DNA from: a virus
Reading direction: 5' to 3' (one strand)
IMG/VR virus record: IMGVR_UViG_3300007276_000245
Span: 1 to 26,880 of that record
Length of the DNA stretch: 26,880 nucleotides
Shown: one piece after another, positions 8,159 through 16,407 of the stretch
How positions within the stretch are numbered: the stretch's first letter is position 1
Layout of the letters: each line of letters begins with the position of its first letter
Translations under genes and position numbers: made by a program
The notes under the pieces: generated by a model
Told to the model about the DNA's origin: nothing
The model's database searches: none
What the model saw: the letters and a program-made list of their open reading frames with translations, nothing else

Positions 8159-8776
8159 ATGATTGCCGAGACGAAGCGTGAATTCATCTCTAAAGCAAGT
8201 GCAAAATTAGCGAACATTGTTGAATCAACAGTGACTGGCGAGTTAAGCACACTTAAAGAAGATATCATGCTAGCTAAAGAAAACATGTTTGGACGCAAGA
8301 TTTTTGAAACTTTTGCAACTGAATTTATGAGTTCACATTTAGCAGAAGGCACACAGGTTTCTAAATTAAGCCTTGAACTATTAGATATGAAAACTGCTTT
8401 AGCAGAATCAGAATCTACTATTTCTGAAAAAGAAACATTAATTGAATCAGCAAACAAAAAGCTAAAGCGAGTTAATGAACGCGCTGAACGTAATAACGTA
8501 ATGGCTGATCTATTAAAGCCCTTGTCGAAGGACAAGCGTGAGTTAATGTCAAATCTACTTGAAAGCGTTGCTACTAGCAAACTTACTGTAGCATATGACA
8601 AGTATATTGGCACAGTTTTGAATGAAACTGTTACCTCTACTGAAAAACGCACTACGCAAAAACTTAACGAGTCCCGCACTAGCGAGATCACAGGTGATAA
8701 AACTAGCACACACGATCAAAGTACTGAAAGTAATGCAGATATCATTAACCTTAAAAAATTAGCTGGTATAAGCTAA
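8159..8776 (+). CDS. gp22: Prohead scaffold protein gp22, C-terminal part
   Basis: The continuation of the scaffold gene after the stop at 8084-8086. Sequence homologous to T4-like gp22 begins directly after that stop (8087), so the part from 8087 to 8158 also belongs to the original gene. If translated independently, the best start is ATG 8159, with AGAAGG at 8146-8151 giving 7-nt spacing. TTG 8138 is a weaker in-frame choice. The product would be about 205 aa, highly charged and helical, with scaffold-type segments such as LKEDIMLAKENMFGRKIFE. It ends 17 nt before the major capsid gene. Whether this half is made alone, by readthrough, or not at all cannot be decided from the sequence. Confidence 0.8.
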   Translation: MIAETKREFISKASAKLANIVESTVTGELSTLKEDIMLAKENMFGRKIFETFATEFMSSHLAEGTQVSKLSLELLDMKTALAESESTISEKETLIESANKKLKRVNERAERNNVMADLLKPLSKDKRELMSNLLESVATSKLTVAYDKYIGTVLNETVTSTEKRTTQKLNESRTSEITGDKTSTHDQSTESNADIINLKKLAGIS

Positions 8777-8793
8777 AAAGGAGTATACCTAAA

Positions 8794-9957
8794 ATGTCAC
8801 AAAATTTATTTGAAAACTGGAACGTAACTAAAGACGCTCTAACTGACGGTTTAACAGGCAACAAGAAATCTGTAATGGAATCTGTGCTTGAAAACACTAA
8901 GAACTATTTAACAGAATCAGCAGCAACTGGTTCTACAATGGCTGGCAACATCGCTACTATGAACAAGGTAATTTTACCTGTCATCCGTCGTGTAATGCCT
9001 ACCGTAATCGCTAACGAATTGGTTGGTGTTCAGCCAATGACTGGTCCTGTTGGACAAATTCACACATTGCGTGTGCGTTATTCTGAAGCAGCAACTGGCG
9101 TAACAGCAGGCGACGAAGCATTGTCTCCATTCGCTATCGCTAAAGGCTATTCTGGTGATGATGCTACTGGTGGACCAGCAGCAACTTCAGCTCTTGAAGC
9201 ATCAGCGGGTCGTAAGCTTTCAATCCAAGTATTGAAGCAGACTGTTGAAGCGAAGACACGTAAGTTGTCAGCACGTTGGACTTTTGAAGCAGCACAAGAT
9301 GCTAACTCAATGCACGGTCTTGACGTTGAAGCTGAAATCATGCAAGCACTTGCACAAGAAATCACAGCAGAGATCGACCAAGAAGTTCTTACTTCTTTAC
9401 GCGCTCTTTCTGGTACTGCAACCGATACATACGATCAAGGCAACGTTTCTGGCGTAGCAACTTTCGTAGGTGATCAGCACGCAGCACTAGCAGTTTTGAT
9501 TAATCGCGCAGCAAACTTGATCGCAGCACGTACTCGTCGTGGCGCTGGTAACTACGTTGTAGTTTCACCAACTATGTTGACTGTATTACAATCTGCTACT
9601 ACTTCTGCGTTTGCACGTACAACTGAAGGTCCTTTTGAAGCACCTACTAACACTAAGTTTGTTGGTATGTTGAACAACACTATGAAAGTATTTGTTGATC
9701 AGTACGCTTCTGACGCTACTCCAATCCTAGTAGGATATAAGGGTGACGGCGAAATGGACGCAGCAGCATTCTACTGCCCATATATTCCACTAATGTCTTC
9801 TGGTACTGTACTAGATCCATCAACATTCGAACCTACTGTGTCATTCATGACTCGTTATGGTTATGTTGAGTTGAATAACCAGGCTTCATCTCTTGGTAAT
9901 GCAGCAGACTACTTGGCTAAGATTGGCGTTGATGCAACGGCATTGTCTTTCCAGTAA
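8794..9957 (+). CDS. gp23: Major capsid protein (gp23)
   Basis: The T4-like major capsid protein, building the hexamers of the head. Recognisable stretches are VILPVIRRVMPTVIANELVG, LSARWTFEAAQDANSMHGLD followed by VEAEIMQALAQEI, the VVVSPTMLTVLQ strand, and the C-terminal FMTRYGYVELNNQ region. At 387 aa it is clearly shorter than T4 gp23 (521 aa). The N-terminus should be removed by gp21: YLTE41/S42 fits the (L/I)xE rule and lies at the right kind of position. AAGGAG at 8778-8783 is the ribosome site. Codon choice is slightly more GC-rich than in flanking genes, as expected of the most abundant product. No gene 24 (vertex protein) follows. Confidence 0.97.
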   Translation: MSQNLFENWNVTKDALTDGLTGNKKSVMESVLENTKNYLTESAATGSTMAGNIATMNKVILPVIRRVMPTVIANELVGVQPMTGPVGQIHTLRVRYSEAATGVTAGDEALSPFAIAKGYSGDDATGGPAATSALEASAGRKLSIQVLKQTVEAKTRKLSARWTFEAAQDANSMHGLDVEAEIMQALAQEITAEIDQEVLTSLRALSGTATDTYDQGNVSGVATFVGDQHAALAVLINRAANLIAARTRRGAGNYVVVSPTMLTVLQSATTSAFARTTEGPFEAPTNTKFVGMLNNTMKVFVDQYASDATPILVGYKGDGEMDAAAFYCPYIPLMSSGTVLDPSTFEPTVSFMTRYGYVELNNQASSLGNAADYLAKIGVDATALSFQ

Positions 9958-9980
9958 ACCCTAATTTTAAATTAGAAATA

Positions 9981-10008
9981 AAAAAACAGCCTACGGGCTG
10001 TTTTTTTT
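9981..10008. terminator. Bidirectional intrinsic terminator with UACG tetraloop
   Basis: The stem ACAGCC (9986-9991) pairs with GGCTGT (9996-10001) around a TACG loop, a member of the very stable UNCG class closed by a C-G pair. An A-run (9981-9986) precedes it and an eight-T run (10001-10008) follows. It can therefore stop transcripts from both directions: gp23 from the left and the minus-strand cassette, whose last stop codon is at 10011, from the right. Confidence 0.93.
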
Positions 10009-10010
10009 GT

Positions 10011-10319
10011 TTATAAACTAAGTTTTAGTAATGCTAATGTAGATTCATGTTTAATATAATATACTTCACATTTGATGTTACAGTCATAATGATATGCTAC
10101 ATCACCATTGTATAGTCGCTTCATAGTAAATGTAGAATTTCGCATACTTTTTAAACTTTCACTAGAATCAAAAAATATATATTTTTTGTTATCGTTGCCT
10201 ACTAACTTCTTTAGTGATGTTGGTATCATTTCATTAGAGTTAAATATATCATTTTCTATTTTATAATTAAATCCAAAATGAAATAATTTAGATCGTCTAT
10301 CTAACCTTTTAATTTGCAT
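10011..10319 (-). CDS. Unknown small protein of the minus-strand cassette
   Basis: A 102-aa protein I do not recognise. It is basic, with aromatic-rich strands (KKYIFFDSS, KCEVYYIKHE), no signal peptide and no membrane segment. Its ATG (10317-10319) overlaps the end of the metallopeptidase-like gene by 11 nt, so it is probably translated by coupling and belongs to the same operon. It ends right at the bidirectional terminator. Partnership with the upstream protein is inferred from the overlap only. Confidence 0.65.
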   Translation of the reverse strand: MQIKRLDRRSKLFHFGFNYKIENDIFNSNEMIPTSLKKLVGNDNKKYIFFDSSESLKSMRNSTFTMKRLYNGDVAYHYDCNIKCEVYYIKHESTLALLKLSL

Positions 10320-10980
10320 AGTAACTCGCTGTATATTTAAGTAACTGTTTTATTTGATTTGCTCCCTTAGGGAATATAGCACGATAGCGGGCATAAACTG
10401 GTAATTCATCAATAAACATTTCTGGATTACGCAAAGCAATCGATGGGTTACTAGATTCTTTAATCTCAACAGATAGATCGTGACCATACGCCATTATTTC
10501 ATGCGGGTCACGCAAGTAACTACGCATCCAATCTCTATCACTGCCCCCATTCTCTTTAAGTATCAATCCTTTTTGATGTCCAGATCGTAGAGTTTCTATT
10601 ACGAGAGGACTAATTTTATCATATTGATTGAAGTGAATAGTTTCATGTGCAAGCATCTTCATTACGATTTCTTTGAATGAATCAGGTCCCCATACATTCT
10701 CAAGATTTTTTGAATGCAAGATTACAGTTATTGTTTTACCATCTAGAATTGACCAATCTGCCATTGCAGAAATCCATTCATCTTTGTCCGCACGAGGCTT
10801 GTCATTTACAATAAATTCAATAGATAACTCTTCTATGTTATTGGAATTTAATATATCTGATAATTCTTCTATATCATCGACATCATCATTATTTTCAAGA
10901 AAAATTAAATACTCGATATTTGAGCGATCTATGATTTCTTCTATAGCAGCACTGAAATTAGTATCTGGTTTGATATTCAT
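10309..10980 (-). CDS. Putative HExxH zinc metallopeptidase
   Basis: A 223-aa protein with a zinc-peptidase-like signature: MLAHETIHFNQYD places HETIH at residues 112-116. Forty-five residues further on, RDPHEIMAYGHD supplies Glu161 as a candidate third zinc ligand, the spacing seen in gluzincin-type enzymes. The N-terminal 100 residues are acidic with no recognised domain. No signal peptide is visible, so it would act in the cytoplasm or be packaged. It is the first gene of a two-gene cassette on the strand opposite to the head genes. It has its own sigma70-type promoter (11011-11039), which suggests early or host-driven expression. Substrate is unknown. The motif is short, so peptidase activity is inference. 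Confidence 0.72.
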   Translation of the reverse strand: MNIKPDTNFSAAIEEIIDRSNIEYLIFLENNDDVDDIEELSDILNSNNIEELSIEFIVNDKPRADKDEWISAMADWSILDGKTITVILHSKNLENVWGPDSFKEIVMKMLAHETIHFNQYDKISPLVIETLRSGHQKGLILKENGGSDRDWMRSYLRDPHEIMAYGHDLSVEIKESSNPSIALRNPEMFIDELPVYARYRAIFPKGANQIKQLLKYTASYYAN

Positions 10981-11010
10981 ATATTATCTCAATAATTAAC
11001 TTACTTACCT

Positions 11011-11039
11011 ATTTTACAGTAAAGTATATCACTTGTCAA
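11011..11039 (-). promoter_or_regulatory. Sigma70-type promoter for the minus-strand cassette
   Basis: Read on the minus strand, TTGACA (11039-11034) is followed after exactly 17 nt by TAAAAT (11016-11011). This is a perfect -35 and a 4/6 match to the TATAAT -10. Transcription would start near 11004, about 24 nt before the metallopeptidase-like ATG. It sits back to back with the late promoters of the fibre block. Confidence 0.78.
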
Positions 11040-11048
11040 GTGAAATTT

Positions 11049-11074
11049 GATAAATACTTAAAAGCATAAATAAG
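11049..11074 (+). promoter_or_regulatory. Tandem late promoter motifs upstream of fibre block
   Basis: Two T4-type late elements lie 15 nt apart: GATAAATACTT (11049-11059) and GCATAAATAAG (11064-11074), ending 30 nt before the ATG at 11105. The spacing to the start resembles that at the portal gene. Which of the two is used, or whether both are, cannot be told. Confidence 0.65.
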
Positions 11075-11104
11075 TATGTACATAGTGCATAAACGGAGAA
11101 TATA

Positions 11105-11641
11105 ATGTCATCAGTAATAAACCCAGATAGTGGTTCACTACATATATTAGGTACGATAGATACCATTAGTGGAATCAGTTCAAAACTCAATATCACCAAT
11201 ATTTCAAACGTGAATTTAGCAACTCCTACTCTGGGAGATGCAGCACTAAATGTAACTGGTGGTGGATATATTGGTGGGCATTTATATGTAGACGGAAGTA
11301 TTGTTGCAAATGGTGATATAGTCACATTGGGCAATACAGGATCAGGTGTTATTATCGATGTGAGTCCTACCGTAGCGACAACCACAATTAATGCCAATTC
11401 AAGTGTATCATATCTTAATGCAACAACAAGTTTAGCATTAGCATTGGGCAATGGTACAGAAGGACAGATAAAGGTAATTGCAGTTACAGGAACACCAACT
11501 GGGACTGTAGTTATAACCCCAACTACCTCATTGGGATATACATCATTTAACTTGACAAATATAGGTGAATCTGTTACCATAGTTTATACAATTGCGGGTT
11601 GGGCTGTGACCTCTGTAAATGGAGCAATTATAACAGTATAA
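11105..11641 (+). CDS. Small beta-rich virion protein (fibre-type)
   Basis: A 178-aa Thr/Ser/Gly/Val-rich protein with no Cys and an alternating beta-strand pattern. The C-terminal half (GTEGQIKVIAVTG, TGTVVITP, a TSFNLTNIGESVTIVYTI stretch, then WAVTSVNGA) matches a module common in structural proteins of marine T4-like phages. A signal peptide is absent, as expected for a virion protein. AAACGGAGAATATA directly precedes the ATG, and tandem late promoters lie upstream. It is the first gene of the fibre block. An exact role (short fibre, head decoration or whisker-like) cannot be assigned. Confidence 0.6.
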   Translation: MSSVINPDSGSLHILGTIDTISGISSKLNITNISNVNLATPTLGDAALNVTGGGYIGGHLYVDGSIVANGDIVTLGNTGSGVIIDVSPTVATTTINANSSVSYLNATTSLALALGNGTEGQIKVIAVTGTPTGTVVITPTTSLGYTSFNLTNIGESVTIVYTIAGWAVTSVNGAIITV

Positions 11642-11645
11642 ATAG
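11637..11645 (+). promoter_or_regulatory. Late promoter overlapping a stop codon
   Basis: TATAAATAG is an exact match to the T4 late core octamer TATAAATA. It overlaps the TAA stop (11639-11641) of the preceding gene and lies 76 nt before the ATG at 11721. The distance is longer than at the portal gene but compatible with a leader. Confidence 0.65.
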
Positions 11646-11720
11646 TAACATAGAATATAGTCGAATAAGACAAAGCAGTAATACAACGATTAATAGAAAC
11701 AATGTAATAGGGGTACATAA

Positions 11721-14700
11721 ATGGCAGTAAATACCAATCATACTCAGAATAAAATAACGTCATCTGAGAACGACCTAACGTTAGACACGGTCGGCATTGA
11801 GAATAACATTAATGTATCTAATAATCGTATTACTGATCTTCTTGATCCTGTTGATAACCAAGACGCAGTTACTAAAGTATTCCTAGAAACTTCAATTGAA
11901 AATATCGAAACTTATGGTGATTCACAGACTTCTAATCTTGCTGAAGTTATTGAAAATATAAGAGTAAATACCTATGTTAAATCAGTTGATTTTTCATCCA
12001 ATAATGTTTCTGGCGGTGCTGGATTAACTGCAACTCTTTCTACCACAGTTGTCGGAAATGCAAATCGATATACAATTAATTGGGGCGATGGAGTTACTAC
12101 AACTGCTACTACTGATTCAACTCCGTCTCATGTATATGATAATTGGATAGGTTCTCCATTCGATGTAAATGTAACTGCATTTAATGAAAGTGGTGTTGGC
12201 GAAGGTAGTTCAGCATCAAAATTAATAGAAAATTATATAGAAATATTCACACCAGATCCTGTAGTAACATTTGTCGCATACTCACAAGCAGTAGGTGGAA
12301 ATCAACTTACATATTGGGATGATGGTGATACTGTTTACTTTGAAAATACAACATCAAATACACTTGGAATGGGCGCAGTAGTTCAATATACATGGAACTG
12401 GTCTGATGGAACCCCAGATGATATCATTAATAATGAAACTTCCGCAGGTGGTGTTAATGGTAGTCGTTTGGCGCATACATTTGCTATTAGTACAGAATCA
12501 GAAGTACAGCGCACTGTAACATTAACATTAGATAGTCATACTACTGCGCAACAATCAATTTTGCCACTAGATGATAATTCTTCATATTTGCTTTATGATA
12601 CACATACTCCAGATACAAGTTCAAATATTGTCACAGGAATTAATGAAGAATCTATCAACGGATTATCAGTTATATTTACAAACAATACGGAATCATCTAT
12701 TGGTAATTACAGTACATTTGGAACGACTTACAGATGGGATTTTGGTGATGGAACAATTACAACAGTAAATGCAGGTACTAATCAATCAGGTGATACTGGA
12801 CAAACAATAACACACAAATATACATTGGCAGGAAATAATACAGCACAAGATTTTACTGGTAACTTACAAGTTATCAATAGTCATACTAGCAGTCCATTTA
12901 CAAGTACAGACTTTGTAATACATGTTGAACCAGATGTCAGAGCAACAATTGCAGGTTCAGCGGATACAATTTCAAATCGCAGTGGCGATAATCAGTATGA
13001 TGTATATGATGGTATAGACTATACAGGTGTTAACAGAGCATTAGTCACAGTAAGCAATACAAGTGAACATGGTGATAGTCATGTATATAATTGGAATGAT
13101 AGTAGTGGTAATGATACAGAAGTAGGTTTAGATAGTGTAAATCATGACTTCACTGGTGTTGGTGCTGGAAATTATCAATTAGATTTTACAGTATCAGGCA
13201 CTCCTGATATAACTACTCAGACAGATTCTGCTAATTTAACATTCCAAGTAAATGCAATTCCATCTGCACCATCTGGATTGTCTAGTAAGACAATAACACT
13301 CGCAGATCCAGCACAAGGACACAGTCCTAAATTAGCACATGGATTTACAGATAATAGTGCAACAAATCCGTTAGTAGCAGGTGCAAGTTTACAAACTTCG
13401 ACTGCGAGGAGATATACAAATGGCACACTAGATACATCAATTGCATCAAATTCATTCAATGGATTAGCAGGTACAGTTACTGCAATAGTTAATGGTGTTG
13501 CAGATGGTGATAAAACTTTTACAACTGCATTAAATGAAAATGGAACTTTTTCAAGTTTAGTTATCAGTGATCAAAGAGATGCACATAATACCATAAGTAC
13601 ATCAACATATCCTACTGGATTTTTCCAAACGTTTGATTCAAAAATAACTAAACCTTTTTCTGAATATACAACTGGTGTCAATGATCAGCGTATTGAACAT
13701 AGTACAACTGGTAACACAAACTATGTCACAGTAGTATGTGACGATCATACAAGTGTACCAAGCAATGACGTATCAAATGCTACACTAACAGAAAATGTTG
13801 CGGGAAGTTACAGATATATTTCAGGAATACCTTATTATAACACTGGTAATCCCCAATTAACATTATCGGGCGTGACAGTAAATAATTGGATAGGTCAAGC
13901 ATACAAAGATACAAGTAATGTATTTGAAATTTCAAATGGTACTAATTCAGAAAGCACTTATGGTGCAACAATTAGTACTCAATATAAAACTTATTCAGAT
14001 TTAGAAGATATTGTTTATTTAACCAACAATATTCCAGCAGCAAACACGTTAAATTATCAATATGCTGATCAAACAATTAATATTACATCATCAAATATAG
14101 CAGCAGTTGAAACATTAAAAGTTAGAACATATAACGTAAATGGTACAGGTAATTATGCACATCTTGTAGAAAAAATTCAAGTACATACATCTTCTCCCAC
14201 TGGTATATTGGAATATGCAATTCCAGTAGCAAGTGGATTAGGAAATGGTGTCATTACAGATGGTGCGATTCGTATTGCTGACTTTCTTTCAGATAGCACC
14301 GATACGCCTACCATAAATAGTGCAATAGATTACTCAGCGACACCTTTTATTGGTGCAATAGACGTGAGTGGAACACAAGAAGCAACTGTGCGTTGGGGAA
14401 AAATAACACATAATACAGTTGACTATGGCACGGGATATTTACCATTGGGACCAGATAGAAGCGCAGACACAGGTACACAATATTTTACATTTGCATTCCG
14501 TAGAAGAGTGGTTGCCAATTTTGATGTAATCATTGCCGCTACTGGAATATCTGGTATGTGGATCGCATCTCCGGGAACCCAAGTAGATAATTCTAGTGGT
14601 GCTGGTGGTTGGTTAGATTGTTCTATTCAGTACGCTGGTGTAGGATTGCCTGGTTCTGACACAGCAGCAGGTGGAAATGGTTCAGACGGATGTGCATTAA

Positions 14701-14864
14701 CTGGATCAGACGTAATTCAAACTGGAACAAGTATTAATTCAAGTCACACCATGACACTAGGTTCTGAAAATATGAGTAATGCAACAAACAATGTTGTGTT
14801 GGTTAGAGTAGGATTAACTAGTGGTCAACAAATAACAAATATTGCAATTGGTGAGGCCTCCTAA
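11721..14864 (+). CDS. PKD-repeat virion protein (large fibre/adhesin)
   Basis: A 1047-aa protein. Residues about 37-55 carry DPVDNQDAVTKVFLE, a motif common near the N-terminus of phage tail-fibre proteins. Four PKD-like (Ig-fold) repeats follow, marked by WGDG (residue 121), WSDG (227), WDFGDG (339) and WNDSSG (458), spaced 106-119 residues, each followed by a Thr-rich strand and a HxF/HxY-type end. The middle is Ser/Thr/Asn-rich. The C-terminal domain (about 940-1047) has GMWIASPGTQVD and a Gly-rich, Cys-containing GNGSDGCAL stretch. PKD domains mediate surface and glycan contacts elsewhere, so adhesion or decoration is likely. Its stop overlaps the next ATG (TAATG). Confidence 0.72.
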   Translation: MAVNTNHTQNKITSSENDLTLDTVGIENNINVSNNRITDLLDPVDNQDAVTKVFLETSIENIETYGDSQTSNLAEVIENIRVNTYVKSVDFSSNNVSGGAGLTATLSTTVVGNANRYTINWGDGVTTTATTDSTPSHVYDNWIGSPFDVNVTAFNESGVGEGSSASKLIENYIEIFTPDPVVTFVAYSQAVGGNQLTYWDDGDTVYFENTTSNTLGMGAVVQYTWNWSDGTPDDIINNETSAGGVNGSRLAHTFAISTESEVQRTVTLTLDSHTTAQQSILPLDDNSSYLLYDTHTPDTSSNIVTGINEESINGLSVIFTNNTESSIGNYSTFGTTYRWDFGDGTITTVNAGTNQSGDTGQTITHKYTLAGNNTAQDFTGNLQVINSHTSSPFTSTDFVIHVEPDVRATIAGSADTISNRSGDNQYDVYDGIDYTGVNRALVTVSNTSEHGDSHVYNWNDSSGNDTEVGLDSVNHDFTGVGAGNYQLDFTVSGTPDITTQTDSANLTFQVNAIPSAPSGLSSKTITLADPAQGHSPKLAHGFTDNSATNPLVAGASLQTSTARRYTNGTLDTSIASNSFNGLAGTVTAIVNGVADGDKTFTTALNENGTFSSLVISDQRDAHNTISTSTYPTGFFQTFDSKITKPFSEYTTGVNDQRIEHSTTGNTNYVTVVCDDHTSVPSNDVSNATLTENVAGSYRYISGIPYYNTGNPQLTLSGVTVNNWIGQAYKDTSNVFEISNGTNSESTYGATISTQYKTYSDLEDIVYLTNNIPAANTLNYQYADQTINITSSNIAAVETLKVRTYNVNGTGNYAHLVEKIQVHTSSPTGILEYAIPVASGLGNGVITDGAIRIADFLSDSTDTPTINSAIDYSATPFIGAIDVSGTQEATVRWGKITHNTVDYGTGYLPLGPDRSADTGTQYFTFAFRRRVVANFDVIIAATGISGMWIASPGTQVDNSSGAGGWLDCSIQYAGVGLPGSDTAAGGNGSDGCALTGSDVIQTGTSINSSHTMTLGSENMSNATNNVVLVRVGLTSGQQITNIAIGEAS

Positions 14865-16384
14865 TGGCAATTTCTGATAATCAAAAATTAGACTTTCTAT
14901 TTAAGAAACTCGGTCTAGGTGCCGCCAAAACTGATACAGTTTTCAACAAGTTAGCAGCCAACGAAAGTATACCTAGTCCGTTATTAATACGTGGCGATAC
15001 AATTTGGTCTTCTTCTGGTGATATTCCTAATGTACGACCATCTGTTACATCTGGTGTTGTAGAAATTCGTACAGCAATTGAATCAGTTGAAGATATCACT
15101 GCAACTGGTAATAGAACTTGGAATACTGGAATTACTGATTGGATTCCAACTGAATTTGGCTCAACTTATATCGTTAATGTTTATATACACACTGCCGGCG
15201 ATGCCGCTGGTGCTGAGACTATGTCTAATAAAGTATTTACTACTGGTAGTGGTAATAACGATGAATGGTTTTTTGATTATCAAGCTGGTATACTAAACTT
15301 TATTGGTGATAATCTTCCTAATGGAAAATCTTTTACAGGTAACAGTGTTTACATATCTGGCGCTACCTATTCTGGTTCAAAGGGCGTTGCATCTGCAACA
15401 GGTCAACAAGCAGATGTTAGTTCATTACAATCCCAGATTGATAATATAGTATCAAATACTGATCCAGCAACATTAGACTCTCTTACAGAAATTGTTGCAG
15501 CATTCCAAGATGCTGATAGTACATTTGCAACATCGTCACAATTAATTGCCCAGAATGACGCTATAAGAACTGATTTAGCATTCTCAGTAAGTGAAATTAA
15601 TAGTGTAGGATCATCAAATTTATCAGTAGTTGTTACTGGATTAAAATTTGATGTCGGTAGTGGTTTTGAATTAACAGATAACAGTGATGGAACTGTTACT
15701 ATATCATCAACTGTAGTTGGTGGATTACTTGATCTTGGAATTACAGATGGTGCACTTGGTCAAGTATTATTAACAGACGGAAGTGGTAATTTCTCGTTTG
15801 GAGACCCCGATGATGGATTACTTGATCTTGGAATCTCCGATGGTACAAATGGACAAGTATTAGTAACGGACGGAAATGGGAATTTCTCGTTTGCTGACAA
15901 TGGTATTAATTTATCACCAATTCCAGCAGCACAAGAATTTATTGGAAATGGCGTAACTGTAGCATATCCATTAACTGATACACCAGAAGATGTAGAATCA
16001 GTTGACGTGTATGTAAATGATGTTCTACAGCGCCCAAGTGTGTTTGCAATAAATGCCAATATACTGACGTTCAATGTAATCCCTGCGAATGGTGCTGAAA
16101 TTTATATTAAGTATCGTTACCCGTTTGCTACGATGACATCACCTATACATAATTCTATAGAAAATCATCACTTGAATTTGACATATACTAGTAGTCAATA
16201 CGCTGGCGATAATTCCACCACACAGTACACTATACAACCAGGTCATAGTGTGCACAGTGTTCTTGTTATTGTAGATGGTGCAATATTACCACCTACCTCA
16301 TACTCAATTTCAAATACAGCATTGACGTTTAATGTCGCACCAGAAGCGTCATCAATTGTTGATATACGTTACCTACCCGTATAA
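14864..16384 (+). CDS. Fibre-type virion protein with repeated modules
   Basis: A 506-aa protein translationally coupled to the PKD gene (TAATG). An N-terminal region with RGDTIWSSSGDIP is followed by a module at about 195-230 (NTDPATLDSLTEIVAAF) that recurs four times in the giant protein encoded next. At about 287-348 there are two tandem 31-aa copies built on LLDLGITDG, GQVLLTDGSGNFSF. The C-terminus (about 350-506) holds two copies of a beta module of the form GNGVTVAYPL ... VDVYVNDVLQRPS ... LTFN, also present near the end of the giant protein. These modules are widespread in marine phage tail and baseplate-periphery proteins. The exact structure (fibre, collar or baseplate attachment) is unknown. 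Confidence 0.65.
   Translation: MAISDNQKLDFLFKKLGLGAAKTDTVFNKLAANESIPSPLLIRGDTIWSSSGDIPNVRPSVTSGVVEIRTAIESVEDITATGNRTWNTGITDWIPTEFGSTYIVNVYIHTAGDAAGAETMSNKVFTTGSGNNDEWFFDYQAGILNFIGDNLPNGKSFTGNSVYISGATYSGSKGVASATGQQADVSSLQSQIDNIVSNTDPATLDSLTEIVAAFQDADSTFATSSQLIAQNDAIRTDLAFSVSEINSVGSSNLSVVVTGLKFDVGSGFELTDNSDGTVTISSTVVGGLLDLGITDGALGQVLLTDGSGNFSFGDPDDGLLDLGISDGTNGQVLVTDGNGNFSFADNGINLSPIPAAQEFIGNGVTVAYPLTDTPEDVESVDVYVNDVLQRPSVFAINANILTFNVIPANGAEIYIKYRYPFATMTSPIHNSIENHHLNLTYTSSQYAGDNSTTQYTIQPGHSVHSVLVIVDGAILPPTSYSISNTALTFNVAPEASSIVDIRYLPV
15722..15907 (+). repeat. 93-bp tandem duplication
   Basis: Two adjacent in-frame copies begin with the identical GGATTACTTGATCTTGGAAT at 15722 and 15815, exactly 93 nt (31 codons) apart. 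Later parts have diverged slightly. Each copy encodes an LLDLGI-S/T-DG ... GQVL ... DG-GNFSF unit. Confidence 0.85.
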
Positions 16385-16407
16385 TATAACTATCAATCTC
16401 GAATTGC

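Noticed and set aside
8083-8709. 208-codon minus-strand open frame opposite the scaffold gene
   Set aside because: The plus strand carries recognisable gp22 sequence on both sides of the stop; the reverse frame has only composition-driven Ser/Leu sequence and no start signal.
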